Below, piece by piece: positions 11,498 through 23,290 of a stretch of DNA of 64,000 nt. Position 1 is the stretch's first letter, and each line of letters starts with the position of its first letter. Source of the stretch: Hymenopus coronatus (Eukaryota > Arthropoda > Insecta > Mantodea > Hymenopodidae); contig CM060895.1 of NCBI GenBank assembly GCA_030762935.1, positions 74,259,001 to 74,323,000 of the forward strand, written 5' to 3'. The notes under the pieces were generated by a model. The model did no database searches and was not told the origin of the DNA. It was given only the letters and a program-made list of their open reading frames with translations. Position numbers and translations under genes: made by a program.

Positions 11498-12484
11498 CAC
11501 CTGCGGTGCCATATGGAGCACTAACGGGGATAAAACTGTACTAACAAAAGACAGTTCAGCGGTTCATGACTGAAATAAGACACCTAACCATAAAAATATC
11601 TTCTAATCTCGTATTATTGATTTATTTAATAATATTCATCGTCTTAATGCTTTGCTGTTTACATTTTCTGCTCGTGTTTTCCTTAATAAATCGAAATCGA
11701 GATTTTACTCGAAGTACATGTATTGAAGCTCGCGACCTCCCCCCCCTGCCCTCAATCAACACGCGCGCGTGATGTGACATGTATATTAGTATTGTGATGG
11801 GCACTATTGAATGTGTTCATCAATCGAATGTATTATGATAGTGAGAAATGAATATCGAATGATTCGGGTGTTCATTCAGATTTAAAAGTACAATGTAATA
11901 GGCGTACTAGCTCTCAAGCACATTATTTTACGATATTAAAACACACAATTTCTTGCAGTTATTCTATTATTATTAGAGCTATAATTAATTCCATGAATAT
12001 TGGATTGTGAAAACAATCTCAATCAGAACAGCACAGATAATTCTGAAAGGAATTCTGTATTTTTAAAATAAAGATTCATACAGCAATATATTTCCCGTTT
12101 TAAGGTTATCTACCTGTGTGAGTTATGTGCTGTTATGATTCAGTAATTTAAGGTTATATCGTATTATTGTTTCGTAACTATTTGATTCGAGGTTAAAATG
12201 ATTTATTACTTCGGAATATGGGGAGATCTTGGTTTTGTAAATGTTTTATTCAGTATATGCGGTACACAGTCCTAAATTTAGCTAAATAATATTTTGAGTT
12301 AAATTGAATGCAAGGCATGGCTAACATTCTAAGCTCGTGTGCTTCTCTATTTTAATACACAAATTATTGGTGGCTACCATAGTTTTTGTGACTGTTGACT
12401 AGCTAGGAAATAAAGCAGTATAATTAATGCAACGTTTGCATAAAAGAGACTCCGTTAATATTTGGCATTAAGGTTTTGGTTTTT
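11498..12484. other. AT-rich stretch, nothing recognised
   Basis: About 1 kb without shared repeats. A C-run flanks 11740, and ACACGCGCGCGTGATGT lies near 11760. No protein homology is seen. Confidence 0.45.
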
Positions 12485-13263
12485 ATTACTTTCTCTATAC
12501 GTACTATGTACATAGTGTAAAGAGAAGTTATTGTACTCCACCCAAAAATTAGATACCGAGATGTCATCGGAAATATATGTTTTAGGGTCCCCTGTATCCA
12601 AAAAAAGCATTTTCAGAAAAAGTTCCGTGTGTCTGTGAATACATAGCTCAAAAACAAAAGTCGGTAAAATACCAAACTTGGTATTTAAGTTTAGTATCTT
12701 CCAGGGATACGATACGAAGATTTTGAGAAAAATACCCCCACCCCAAACTACCCTTTACATAGAACTTTTTTTGAAAATTTTGATTTTCTCAAAAATGGTT
12801 TTAATGCTTTTGATTAAAATTTCGTATATTATAGATATTTACACGACAAATAAAATGTATATCTTGAATTTTCTTGGAATAGCCTCTGAAGACTACTTTA
12901 TTCTGGATGAATTTTATGAAGATTTGCATAACTGCTAAGCCGTAAGAGATGATCAAAAACTTACTACACAAAAAATGTAGAGCACCTTAAAACACACAAT
13001 ATATCTTATATACATTTTTTCGTGGAGTATGTCGTTTTTGAGATACTTTTCTCATACAGTCACATAGCAACCAACTTTTGACTATCATTTTAACCAATAG
13101 TACTCTCTTATTTCGCTTCTACTTACAAGGAAGCAAGCAATAGGACTGTTTCCGCTAATTTTTTCTCAATTAGTATGAAGTAAATAGAAGCATAATCTTT
13201 TTAGCAATAATTTGTTGCAGATATATAGAGAAAGTCATGTGAATGGAACACATCATATTTTTT
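12485..13263 (+). repeat. HR repeat copy with internal deletion (12.5 kb)
   Basis: Head hairpin good (CTATACGTACTATGTACATAG). About 70-90 bases are missing in the tail third, where TTTTGAGATAC joins directly to TTTTCTCATACAGTCACATA. An 86-codon frame (12678-12938) is the recurrent HR frame. Confidence 0.93.
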
Positions 13264-14089
13264 ATAGACACAACTATCTCCACCTCCCACCACTAGCTGG
13301 CTGATGCAATCTCCACACAATGCCGATCTCTCCAATAATGATGCATATGTTTACAATAAACTGTATGCCATAGTAGACCAACTGCACATTTATATTTCTT
13401 GTTTGGTATTTGGAATGTATCATTCTTTAGTGCAATGTTTATGTCTAATGTTATAGAAAGTAAACCAATAAATACTTTATACCCACTCTCTGGAATGGAG
13501 TTAACATCACATCTGTATTAGTTCATCGATGAAAGGGACTTGTAAAGTCATTGGGATTGAATACTAAGCAACCAATAGTATAATAGCAGTTTAAAACAGA
13601 CGAAAACTGAATAGTTGTTAACAATCGAATGACCGATAGTTTTTGTACTATGGAATAATTCCAAAATGTGTGTACAATAGTGCTCATTACCAGAGTGTAT
13701 GAGAACATACCTCAAAGACGAAATGTTGAAAACTTGGTATTTAAGATACTTTCATGGAATTCCAATGATCCCAAACTACTCTACATTTAAACATTGCCAT
13801 GATCAGATCTATGCATAAGTTTTCTCGGCCGGTCATTATAGTTCTATCATCTAGAATTTCTGGGCTATTTTGCCGGATTCTGTAGGTTAAAATATTTTGT
13901 TTGTTAAAATAATTCAACCTGACAGTAAAGTGACGTGAACACATCTTCGACCAGATCAAAATATTGTAACAAAGGGATATATCTTAACCTACAGACCACG
14001 CCAAACAGCCCGGATATTTTAGATTACAAAACTTTTTTCATTGTCTTTTATTTTTATAAAAGCATCTGTAAGGATTATACTAACGATAG
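13264..14089. other. Unassigned AT-rich stretch
   Basis: A short piece near 13700-13750 (ATACCTCAAAGACGAAA then AACTTGGTATTTAAG) could be a scrap of an HR centre but is too short to call. Otherwise nothing is recognised. Confidence 0.35.
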
Positions 14090-14612
14090 GATACGGTCGG
14101 AGGGAACTCAGCACCGTACCTACGTTCCACGAAGGGGCGCCCCCGGGAGGGAAGGATGAGGTGAGAGAATACACCGGGCGGCCGGAACCAGAAAACACGG
14201 CACAGCAATGACAGGATCCCTACAGTTTCCATACAATGGTTGAAGCATCGATACAGTTGGACAGGCAGATGGTGACCCTCCACATAGGATCCAAAGCCCC
14301 TTCAGAAGCGGCCCTCATCCCGGTAACCAGCCGAAGTCGGGGACGGAGATATCTAGTCACTTGAGCATCCCTTTCCTCTGTCACGCAGCACCGATCATCA
14401 TCGTCGACACTTCCAACCATAAAAGAATCCAACGGGATGAAGGATGAATGAAATGGCATTGGTAACGACACGGAGGAACAGGAAATTCGGAGCACGAAAG
14501 AAACTTACCCAACTTCGCATAGCACCCGGGGAAGTCCCCGAAAAAAACCATGGATCAGGTAGGCTGGCCACGGGAAGCTAACCGGCGACCTCCCGAATCG
14601 TGGTAATACAGA
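14090..14612 (-). repeat. GC-rich repeat D, copy 1 (SINE-like start)
   Basis: Read on the minus strand it starts near 14610 with CGATTCGGGAGGTCGCCGG and CTTCCCGTGGCCAGCC, then CTGATCCATGGTTTTTTTCG. It shares these plus CCGAATTTCCT, CTTCATCCC and TCTGGTTCCGGCCGCC with 32570-33027. Insect SINEs commonly have a B-box-like start followed by CCCGTGGCCGGCC and a GTTTTCC block (recalled), so this is probably a 5'-truncated member with a long body. Frames of 67 and 91 codons inside it are not recognisable. Confidence 0.6.
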
Positions 14613-14629
14613 TAAAAATTAGAAGAATT

Positions 14630-14861
14630 AGTTTCTTCTAAGTAGAAGAGAAATACGTTACGAGTAACATACCATGCTAAAGTGATATAGTCAAATCTTT
14701 TAAAAAAAGGGTTGCTATATGAAACAATTGAAATTAATTTTCGCTTCGTTCGGCCAGGAGTAAAACAAAGGAGAGATGAAACAAAAAATTACCTTCCGTT
14801 TAATAAATTTTAAGTAGCTTAAAATTGAAAACAATAACACGGAGTATCTCGGAAACAGTAA

Positions 14862-14907
<46 letters not shown>

Positions 14908-15418
14908 TATATGCCATAAATTAAATGTTTTAGCGAGATCTAAAGTTTGTGCAGTTTTTGTCTCTTGCGGTTTACTAACTATTAAAAACTTATTCAGAAT
15001 GAAGAAAACTTCAATGCTATTCCCAGAAAACACAAGATATACATTGTAATTGCCATGTAAATATCTTTAATATATGGTATTTGAAACAAAATAATTAAGC
15101 AATTTTTGAGATAAACGAGATTAAAAAGATATCCATATAAATGGTATTATGGGGTGGGAAGATTTTCTTGAAGTTCTTCGTGTCGCCTCTTTGAGAGATA
15201 TTAAATTTAAATATAAAATTTGGTGTTTAACTCTCTTTTCGTTTTTGAGCTATGCTGTGTGCTCACGGATACATACTGACGTTTTCCTAGAAATGCTTTT
15301 TATTACTCAGGGCTCCTCAAAACATGTATTTCCAATGAAAACCTTGGTATCGTTTTTGAGTGGAATATAATACCTTCTCTATACACTATTTACAGAGTAC
15401 GTGCAGAGACGGTAAAAA
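14630..15418 (-). repeat. HR repeat copy, tail-truncated (14.6 kb)
   Basis: Minus-sense copy lacking its first ~120 bases (tail). It begins at the AAGTAGAAGAGAAATA block and runs to the head hairpin (CTTCTCTATACACTATTTAC, 15373-15392). It contains a 39-base A-run at 14867-14905, at the position of the short A-run preceding TGTATATGAC in other copies. Confidence 0.9.
14867..14905. repeat. 39-base poly(A) run inside HR copy
   Basis: Pure adenines. Other HR copies carry 6-9 As at this point, so this is replication-slippage expansion or a junction of a lost insertion. Confidence 0.95.
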
Positions 15419-15446
15419 AGTCTTAAAGGGGAAAACAAAGAAGTTA

Positions 15447-15588
15447 TAGCATGACTTTCTCTACACCTCTGTAAAAATTATTGTTATAATCCTATTTTTG
15501 TATCTATTTCATGATAATTGAGATAAATATTAGCAGAAATTGCCCAAATTACTTGGTTCCTTGTAAGTAGAAGAGAAAAATATCTAAT
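15447..15588 (-). repeat. HR repeat fragment (tail only)
   Basis: Starts at CATGACTTTCTCTACACCTC and runs only to GTAAGTAGAAGAGAAAAATA, where another HR copy begins. Either the following copy inserted here or the rest was deleted. Confidence 0.8.
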
Positions 15589-16358
15589 GTGTTCTATTCA
15601 CATGATGTCCTCTAGCTATTCGGTAAACAAACCTTTTATTCAAAATATTAATCTGTTATCTACAGCATGCTAATCAAGATAAACATAAGTAGAATTAGCC
15701 TTATTACTAGCTCCATTGTAAGTAGAAGAGAAATAAGAAAATGAGCAGGCTAAAGCGGTAGTCTCGTCCTTTTAAAGCAGGTCGCTATCTGAAACATTTG
15801 AAAATCCAATCTCTTTGCTTGCCGGGAGTAAACAAACGAGAAACGAGAAAAAATGTCTTTCCGTTTCAGAAATGTTTAAGTGTTAATTGAAACCAATAAC
15901 CCGGAATATCTCGAAAAAGTATATATGACACAAATTGTGTATTTTAATAAGGTGTACATCTTTTATGTACCACGTTTTCCAATATCTCTTACGGTTTGCC
16001 AATTACATAAAATTGATCTAGAATGAATAGGTCTTTAGAGGCTATTCCCAGAAAATGCAAGATATACATTTGTTTGTCATAAAAATATCTTATGCATAAA
16101 GTATTTTAATCCAAATTGTTCCATGTAAAGGGAGGTTGGGGTGGGGGGGTTTCTTGAAAATCTTCATCTCATGTCCTTGGAAGACACCAAATTTAAATAC
16201 CAAGTAAATACACATACTACGGACCTTTTTCTAAATTTTGTTTGTTTTTAGAGGGTCCCAAAACACGTATTTCCGGTAAAATCTGGGTATCGAATTTTTG
16301 GGTGCATTACAATACCTTCTCTATACACTATGTATATAGTACGTGTAGAGAAAGTAAA
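15589..16358 (-). repeat. HR repeat copy (15.6 kb)
   Basis: Minus-sense copy with tail TGTGTTCTATTCACATGA and an AGCTATTC tail subtype. It ends in a well-kept head hairpin (TTCTCTATACACTATGTATA, 16317-16336). The GT/CA tract is short (about 16205-16225). Confidence 0.9.
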
Positions 16359-17145
16359 CTTTATTATTTTGAATATTAATAAAGAATTTAATGTTTTTAA
16401 AATTTTCAAAATAGATTTATAAGTAAGCTGAAACTTTATGGTTTCCCTTAGAAAAGGGCAGCTATCCTTTGTGGGTTTCTTTCTCTCCTTCCTAGCTTTA
16501 TGAGAGATGTCATGTATCTAGATTCCCTTTTGATTCAGAATACTTCTCTAAGTTTGGTGCGCAGAGAGTGGAAATGCATTTCTACTGTCCATTTTCATCC
16601 CATTTAAATATTAACTTCTTTCGCAAAGGTTTTGAGGGCATGAAGGTCATGAGTGCTGTTAACCATGGCATTAGAAATCCATTGTTTATTGATTATCTGG
16701 GTCACGAGGTTGACAAGGAACCACAAAGGTCCTTGGATTAGTGCAATTTTGTTGAATAACAATATCAGCATGAAATAATTGACTGTCCAACTGTGAAAGC
16801 TGTATTAATGCGTCACCAACTCTAGCAGCGTGCGGGTGCTAAGCAAATATGCACGTATTATGCCAGATGATGCAGGTATATTTTTCGTTTCTTGGTTACT
16901 AGGGATCTCTCCATCTGGTGGCAGAGAAATGTGGGTGCTGAACCTCACCGACGCCTTATGGTAGTATTGCAATTTGTATTTTATCTATAAATACACACAG
17001 TGATTACTTCGGGTTACCTACTTTGAGCTTGTGGCTGTATTTTGCTTGACTGTTTTAAAGTCCCAATTAAATATGTCTAATTTGACAACTATTTAGGCAA
17101 GTATGGCCATATGAAACACATAATGTTTCAAAAGTTATCCTTAGT
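16359..17145. other. Unassigned stretch
   Basis: No repeat partner or protein homology recognised. Contains GGCATGAAGGTCATGAG and other ordinary mixed sequence. Confidence 0.35.
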
Positions 17146-17978
17146 TTTACTTTCTGTGCACGTACTATATACAAAGCGTATAGAGAAGGTATTGTATTCA
17201 ACCCAAAAATTCGATACAGAGATTTCACTGGAAAATATTTTTTCAGACACCCTGAAACTAAAAAAAGCGTTTTTGGAAAAAGGTCAGTGTGTATGCATAG
17301 CAAAATGAAAAGTCCGTTAAATACCAAACTTGGTATTTAAGTTAGTATCTCCCAAGGGTGCGATACGAACATTTTTAAGAAAATCGTTCACCCCAAACTA
17401 CCCGTTACATGGAAAACATTTCGAAAATTTTGATTTTCTCAAAAATGACCATTTTGTAAAAATGGCTAAAAAGGCTTACTTTAAATAAAATATTTTATAT
17501 TATACATATATACCTGACAAATAAAATGTATGTCTCGAATTTTCTGAGAATAGTCTCTGAAGACCTCTTAATTCTGGATGAATTTTGCATAATTGGTAAA
17601 CCGTAAGAGATATACAAAAACTTATGGCACAAAAATATAAATCTTGTTAAAACACATAATTTGTCATTTTTTTTTGCACATCTGAGCGTTTTTAAAAACA
17701 TTTCTTGCTATTGGTTGCAGCTTTAAAATACTTATTCTTTTCCCATACGGGAATATGCCAACTCCTGGACATATAAAGGAATTTTTAAACACTTTGACTA
17801 TCGCTTTAGTCTATGGTAATCCCTTATTTCTCTTCTACTTACAATGAAGCAAGCAATAAAACCATTTCTGCTAATTTTATCCCGATTAGCATGAAGTAGA
17901 TAGAAGAATACCCTTTTTAACAATAATTTGTTACAGAGTTGTAGCAAAAGTCATGCGAATGGAACACATCAGATTTTA
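17146..17978 (+). repeat. HR repeat copy (17.1 kb)
   Basis: Head TTTACTTTCTGTGCACG. The internal hairpin is perfect here: TTAAATACCA, four-base loop AACT, TGGTATTTAA (about 17314-17337). An extra CAAAAATGACCATTTTGTAA insertion-like duplication lies near 17440. The tail is GTAGCAAAAGTCATGCGAAT. Confidence 0.93.
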
Positions 17979-18725
17979 TTATTATTTTTTTTTTATTTTG
18001 AAATAACATCATAGGTATAATTTTATACATTTTTAAAACATTATCTTGAAGTGAAAATCGTTTAATTAATACAGAAATTCACGTAACTAGTTGCATCCGG
18101 TAACGAAAGTGACTCGCATTCAAAAGTTTGTAGATTGGATTTGCGTGGCCCACTTTCATGGCCCATGGGATTTTTGGGGGGTTTCCCCAACAGTAGTTAG
18201 GATATGAGAGAGCTAGACCAAGAGTTAATGCTGTACAAGGGAGAAATAGGAAATTCAAAAAAACATGTTAGGAGGAGGAAACTTAACTTTAACTCCGAGC
18301 ATTGGATGTATTTTTCAGTCCTTAGGGATCCTTTTAAAATCGCTTGCTATGTTTAGTCATGTTTATCGTTTTTACTAGAATTTAATATTTGTAACAAAAA
18401 TTTTAGCACTTCTCTTCGATGACGTTTTTCATTGTTTTGGCAAGTTTTAACGGTTTTTAGCAGTTTCCTATGCATTGTGGGTAATGTTTGAGGACCTTTT
18501 TTATTGGTAGGGTAACTGGGAGAAATTTATGCATCTGAAAAGGGCTGTGTAGAGAAATAAATTGTTTGTGTTTGAAATAAATGGCGTATTTATTCTTAAC
18601 ATGGGTATTTATTATACTGTCCTATAACCTACTATATATGTGTATTGTTTGTGAGCACAGAATAAATAAATTAGCAATTAATAGAATTTGTAATCTGTAA
18701 TTATCGAATGTATTGCGTTTATTAC
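17979..18725. other. Unassigned stretch
   Basis: Contains a short G-run and C-run (18172-18188) and AT-rich sequence. Nothing recognised. Confidence 0.35.
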
Positions 18726-19579
18726 TGTAGTGTATTGTACTCAAAATTTTGACACCGATATTTCACCGTAAAATATGTTTTGAGATCCCGTGAGTCCGAA
18801 AAAATATTTTTAGAAAAAGGCCCGTGTGCGTGTGTGTCTATGAACAGCATAGCTGAAAAACGAAATATCCGTTAAATAACAAACTTGGTGATTTAGGTTG
18901 AGTATCTTCCAAGGATGCGACACGAAGATTTTCAAGGAAATCCCCCCACCCCAAACTAACCTTTACATGGAACATTTTTCGAAAATGTTGCTTTTCACAA
19001 AATGACTCTAACGGTGTTGATTAAATATATTATGTTTAAGATATTTTTATCACAAAGAAAATGTATGTCTTAAATTTTCTGGGAATAGGCTCTGAAGACC
19101 TCTCCATTCTGGATGACTTTTGTAAAACTGACAATCCATAAGAGATAACCAAAAACACAGAAATGCAGATCTCATTAAAACACACAGTTAACGTTACTTT
19201 CTTTTTATTTATTTTTTTTGTGGAGTTAACCTTTTCGAGATATTCCGGACTATTGGTTTCAATTTCAAGTCACTTAAATTTTTCTTGAACGGTAGATATC
19301 TTTTTCTCGTTTCTCATTTGTTTCTTCTGGCAAGCCAAGAAATGTAATATCAAACTGTTTCACATAGCAACCGACTTTTAAAGGACTCGACTATCGTTTT
19401 AGCCTGCGTATTTTCTTATTTCCCTTCTACTTTCAAGGAGGCTAGTAATAAGACTAATTCTGCTTATGTTTATCTTGATTAGCATGATGTAGATAAAAGA
19501 ATGATCTTTTGAATAAAAGGATTTGTTTGCGGAACAGCTAGGGAAAGTCATATGAATGGAACGCATCAGATTTTTTTTT
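18726..19579 (+). repeat. HR repeat copy lacking head hairpin (18.7 kb)
   Basis: Begins at GTAGTGTATTGTACTCAAAA, so about 35 bases of the head are missing. The rest is collinear to the CAGCTAGGGAAAGTC tail (near 19540). The body has CCCCCCACCCCAAAC. Confidence 0.92.
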
Positions 19580-19959
19580 ATTTTATTTATTTAACGTCGC
19601 TTTAAGTGCTTAGTCATGTCGCGACGGTTTTGTTTGGGTTTCTCGTTTGATTTGTATGGTGGACATAGTCTTTTACCCGTGGCGTGCCACTTTCGCTTCG
19701 CGTCATGCGATGATGCAATGGTTCACTATCTGTACATAGATTGTGCCACCTTACTCAGACAATATACAGCCAGCCTTCTAGGTCTCATGCCTTATACACC
19801 TTTGCTCTACGAGAAGCAGATGGCGGTCCAGCTGCTTTCATTATCTGTGTCTAGATGGTAACGTAATTATACTTACCATCTATTTTTCAATTTTACAGTT
19901 GTTTTAGGCTGAAGAGGAAATTTGAATCGTAGTATTAAATATCCAATCTGATGTTTATC
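19580..19959. other. Possible SINE/LINE 3' piece, unassigned
   Basis: TTTATTTAACGTCGCTTTAA near 19587 resembles the reverse complement of SINE tails that end in GTTAAATAAA. An 81-codon frame (19616-19861) has no recognisable homology. Confidence 0.3.
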
Positions 19960-20090
19960 TTGGTGACTGAGGAAAACCAAGGAAAAGCTTCAGCCAGATT
20001 GGTCGTCCCGCGGGATTTGAACCGGGAAACTCCAGAAAGCGAGCAACAGACATTATCTCCTGAATCATCTCGTTCCATAGGATAACCCTC
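19960..20090 (-). mobile_element. tRNA-like SINE head, family E
   Basis: On the minus strand: AGGAGATAATGTCTGTTGCT, then TTTCCCGGTTCAAATCCC (B box), then GCGGGACGACCAATCTGGC. It matches the interrupted head at 8458-8518. The 3' end is not clear. Confidence 0.5.
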
Positions 20091-21153
20091 TCTGTCAGTT
20101 AACTATAGCATTTTTCAATCTTTTTGACAAATCCGAACCCATTTTTTCACAACATTTTATAAAAGTGGATCTTCTGAAATTAGGCAAATCTGGTCAGCAT
20201 TAATTTACTGTAGCACTTAAACAATTGTTGGCGGCTCATTAAAAAAATATTAATTGTACACTGTTACGTGATCTGCATTCTTCATTAAACTGTCACATTT
20301 TTGAATCGTGTATTTCACAAGCCCTCTTTTCCCCCCTGTCTTTATAGTTGTAACCGAAACATCGATGAACTCAGAAATTAATTTCATTTCTTTTACGGGG
20401 AGTATAATAATTATCTCACAAAATGGTCATAAACATTCAATACTCATTTTTTTCACCTATAGTCAGTGGTTTACCAGTTTTATGCTTTTCGTAAGTCGAC
20501 AAAGACGCAAGAGGGAATTTAAGGCGACCATTTCCATGATCCTAAACAGCAACATTATGTTGTAAACAATATTCCGCTGTATATCAGATTCCATACACAT
20601 TTCATGTTTGGACTTTGTAGCTCAGTTTAACGTCATAAATCGGCGTCTATTTAACTCTTTAAGTGTTTATATAACACATTATATAGCATTTAAGAATACA
20701 TTCATTCTGAAATTTTGATTATTAGCATGGACTCAATTTCCTGCACGTTTTACTGCTGTGTTGCCCACGTGGGTCCATTGCGGCGCGAATCAACCTAAGA
20801 GTGAATAAATAATATTGATAGATTTGTATGCGGTTATTGCGCTCATAGATACTCAAGTTTATGAACATCAGTTATTAAAACAACAGAATGCACAGCATTA
20901 ACTGCCTAATTACCTCTTTAACTTGTCATTTGTTCCCGCAACATCCGGCTTGTTTAGATGACTCATGTTGTTAAATCATTATAAGCCTCAATTACATTTG
21001 CTGGTCGCCTGTGCATTTGGCAGTAAGCGTCCGAATTCGGTCTGTGTCATTGGGCGCAGCGAATTAATTGGCGTCCAACTTTGACCTTACAGCGAATTTG
21101 TTGTTGACCATCTAAAAGTTCTCTGCCATGGTGAACAAGTCATCAATTGGACT
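20091..21153. other. Unassigned AT-rich stretch
   Basis: An 85-codon frame at 20308-20565 encodes a hydrophobic, unrecognised sequence. No repeat partner seen. Confidence 0.35.
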
Positions 21154-21310
21154 GCCTCCTTAGTCGAGTGTCAGTGAACTGACTTTTCACCCGGATTCGA
21201 TTCCCGGCTGGAGCGGGGAATTTTTCTTTAACCAGGATCATTCCTTATCCCCCGCAGAGCCTGGGAGTATTTATGTGGGAGTGAATGTGTGAATTTAAAA
21301 AAAAAAACAT
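21154..21310 (+). mobile_element. tRNA-like SINE, singleton
   Basis: CTCCTTAGTCGAGTGTC (A-box-like) and GGATTCGATTCCCGGC (B box) about 30 bases apart. A body of about 100 bases ends in GTGAATTTAAAAAAAAAAAC (A-run near 21297-21307). No second copy in the window. Confidence 0.55.
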
Positions 21311-21565
21311 TATTATTGTAAATACAACGTTAAAAACCCTACAGTCAATGAGTTGTTTCTAAAGCAAAGCCCCGGTATGACCTTAGATGTTAAAGGAGGC
21401 TGCATAAATGAAAGAAACTAAAAGAAAAAAAATCCCTTGTTAATTGAAGCACACTGTTCGTTGTTCTAAGCTCATCATGGTCTCTGGTTCAAGTTTATTT
21501 TATCACGTTTTCACCGATAACGAAAGGTTGACATCACATTTTAAAGCTCATATAGCATTAGTACC

Positions 21566-21764
21566 CGCCTTTGTAATGTGGAAGTAGCATATTTGTTTCA
21601 CATTCAAGAGATCCCGAGTTCGACTCTCCATTAGGGTTCTTTCTCTTATCCTAAGAAGACGAATGTCGAGTAACCATCGGCTCCGGGTTCATTTCAACAT
21701 AACCTCAGCGATTCATTCATCTTCCGATATGCCCTCTGAGGTTAAACGACGTCAGACTACCCCC
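21566..21764 (+). mobile_element. tRNA-derived SINE, family C
   Basis: GTGGAAGTAGCATATTTGTT (A-box side), ACATTCAAGAGATCCCGAGT and GAGTTCGACTCTCC (B box), then TAAGAAGACGAATGTCGAGT and a 3' block ATTCATCTTCCGATATGCCC. Same order as at 27672-27902. Confidence 0.75.
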
Positions 21765-21766
21765 AC

Positions 21767-21890
21767 CCTCCGAGGTAGCTCAGGCTGTTTCGTCTGTAAC
21801 TGATATTCGGGAGGCCCGGGTTCGCTCCCCGTCTATCGCACACTCTAGTGGTTTTCCTGGGGCCGCCTAGGCGAATGCAGGGATGTTGTA
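21767..21890 (+). mobile_element. tRNA-derived SINE, family D, copy 1
   Basis: CCGAGGTAGCTCAGGCTGTT and GGGAGGCCCGGGTTCGCTCC give both Pol III boxes. TGGTTTTCCTGGGGCCGCCT, then AGGCGAATGCAGGGATG follows, a body I recall from insect SINEs. It abuts the family C SINE upstream and an HR copy downstream. Confidence 0.7.
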
Positions 21891-21932
21891 TATTACATTG
21901 GAAGTGAAAATTATACTACAATTCGAAAATAG

Positions 21933-22785
21933 TTTTTTGCTTTCTCTAGCACATATGTACAATGTACATAGTGGATAGAGAAGGCCTGTATTCCACCCAA
22001 CAATTCGATACCGATATTTCATCGGAAACGCATGTTTTGGGACCCCTGAATCCAAAAAAGCATTTTAGAAACATGCCTTTGCGTGTGTGTATGTCTGTGG
22101 GCAGCATAGCCCAAAAACGAAAAATCGGTCAAATACAAAGCTTGGTATTTAAGTTCCGTATCTTTCATGATAGCATACGGACATTTTTAAGAAAACTGCC
22201 TCAATCCTACTACCCTTTACACAACACTTTCTCCAAATTTTTGATTTTATCAAAAATGACTAAGAGATTTTGATTAGGATGTAATATGTTTAAGATATAT
22301 TCATGCCTAACAAAATGTATATTTTGAATTTTCTCAGAATAGCCTCGAAGACCTCTTCATTCTGAATGACTTCTGTATACTTTTTTATTGCTTATTAACG
22401 TAAGAGATATTCAAAAACTTACTACACAAAAAATAGAGATCTCGATAAAACACATAATTTATCTCATATACATTTTTTTGTAGAGTTAACTGTTTACGAG
22501 ATATTCCAAATTATTAGTTTCATTTTTAAACTACTAAAACTTTTCTCAAACGGGAAGTCATCTAGGAAGCAAAGAGAACCGAAATTCAATTGTTTCTCAT
22601 AGCGACCGGCATTTAAAAGATTTGATTATCGCTTAAGCCTAACATATTACAGTATTTTTCTTACAAATAAACAAGCAATAAGGCAATTATACTAATGTTA
22701 TCATGATGCAGATAAAATAATAATCTTTTGTAGGAAATATTGTTTGCGAAACAGCTATAGAAAGTCATGTGAATGGAACGATTAT
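21933..22785 (+). repeat. HR repeat copy, AGC subtype (21.9 kb)
   Basis: Head is GCTTTCTCTAGCACATATGT and tail is ACAGCTATAGAAAGTC. The subtype-specific bases at the head (CTAGC) are mirrored in the tail (GCTA). A 103-codon frame (21962-22273) is the recurrent HR frame. Confidence 0.92.
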
Positions 22786-22802
22786 ATTTTTATAATAAAT
22801 GA

Positions 22803-23290
22803 CTGTTGGAATCTTTGGGTATCTATAGTGAATCAACATTATCTGGCTCCCCTTGCTCGGGCTCTACAGCCATTTAAAAATCATAAAAAATATCTGTTTC
22901 CTAGCATATATTGCGACAGTTCCGTCTTCTTCAGCAGTGATTCTCACTTTTGCATTAGATGCATAAACGGGACAGGAAGAGCGGCGCAAAGGTAATCGGA
23001 AGCACCGGGAATGCGACTCTCAATGCTTCGGCATCCAGGAGCGTCCAGTATCTTCGACAAATTTACAGGAAGTTCTGTGACGTTATTTTCTCGCTATAAA
23101 AGGATGAAGAATTGCAGTGCAGAGTTGTATATTTCTGTTGTGACTTGTACTGAGTCTGAATGGCTGGAGTGTTAACGGTGGATGGCGAACAGCCATAAAC
23201 TGTCTACGCGTCAAAACGTAGAGTGAATTATTTGCAGCAGTGAATCCAATACTGTATTTGTAACCGATTTTGAGTCAATAAAGACATTTG
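22803..23290 (+). mobile_element. Possible solo LTR or retroelement promoter block
   Basis: A less AT-rich block with, in order, a TATA element CTCGCTATAAAAGG (about 23092), GCAGTGCAGAGTTG downstream as an initiator-like region, and a polyadenylation signal GTCAATAAAG (about 23274). This is the U3-R-U5 order of an LTR. It may start at TGTTGGAATC. No second LTR, primer-binding site, gag-pol remnant or convincing target duplication was found, so it could also be a host promoter or 5' exon. Confidence 0.35.

Noticed and set aside
13700..13760. HR fragment
   Set aside because: Only a few short matches (CTCAAAGACGAAA, CTTGGTATTTAAG); too little to separate from chance in AT-rich DNA.
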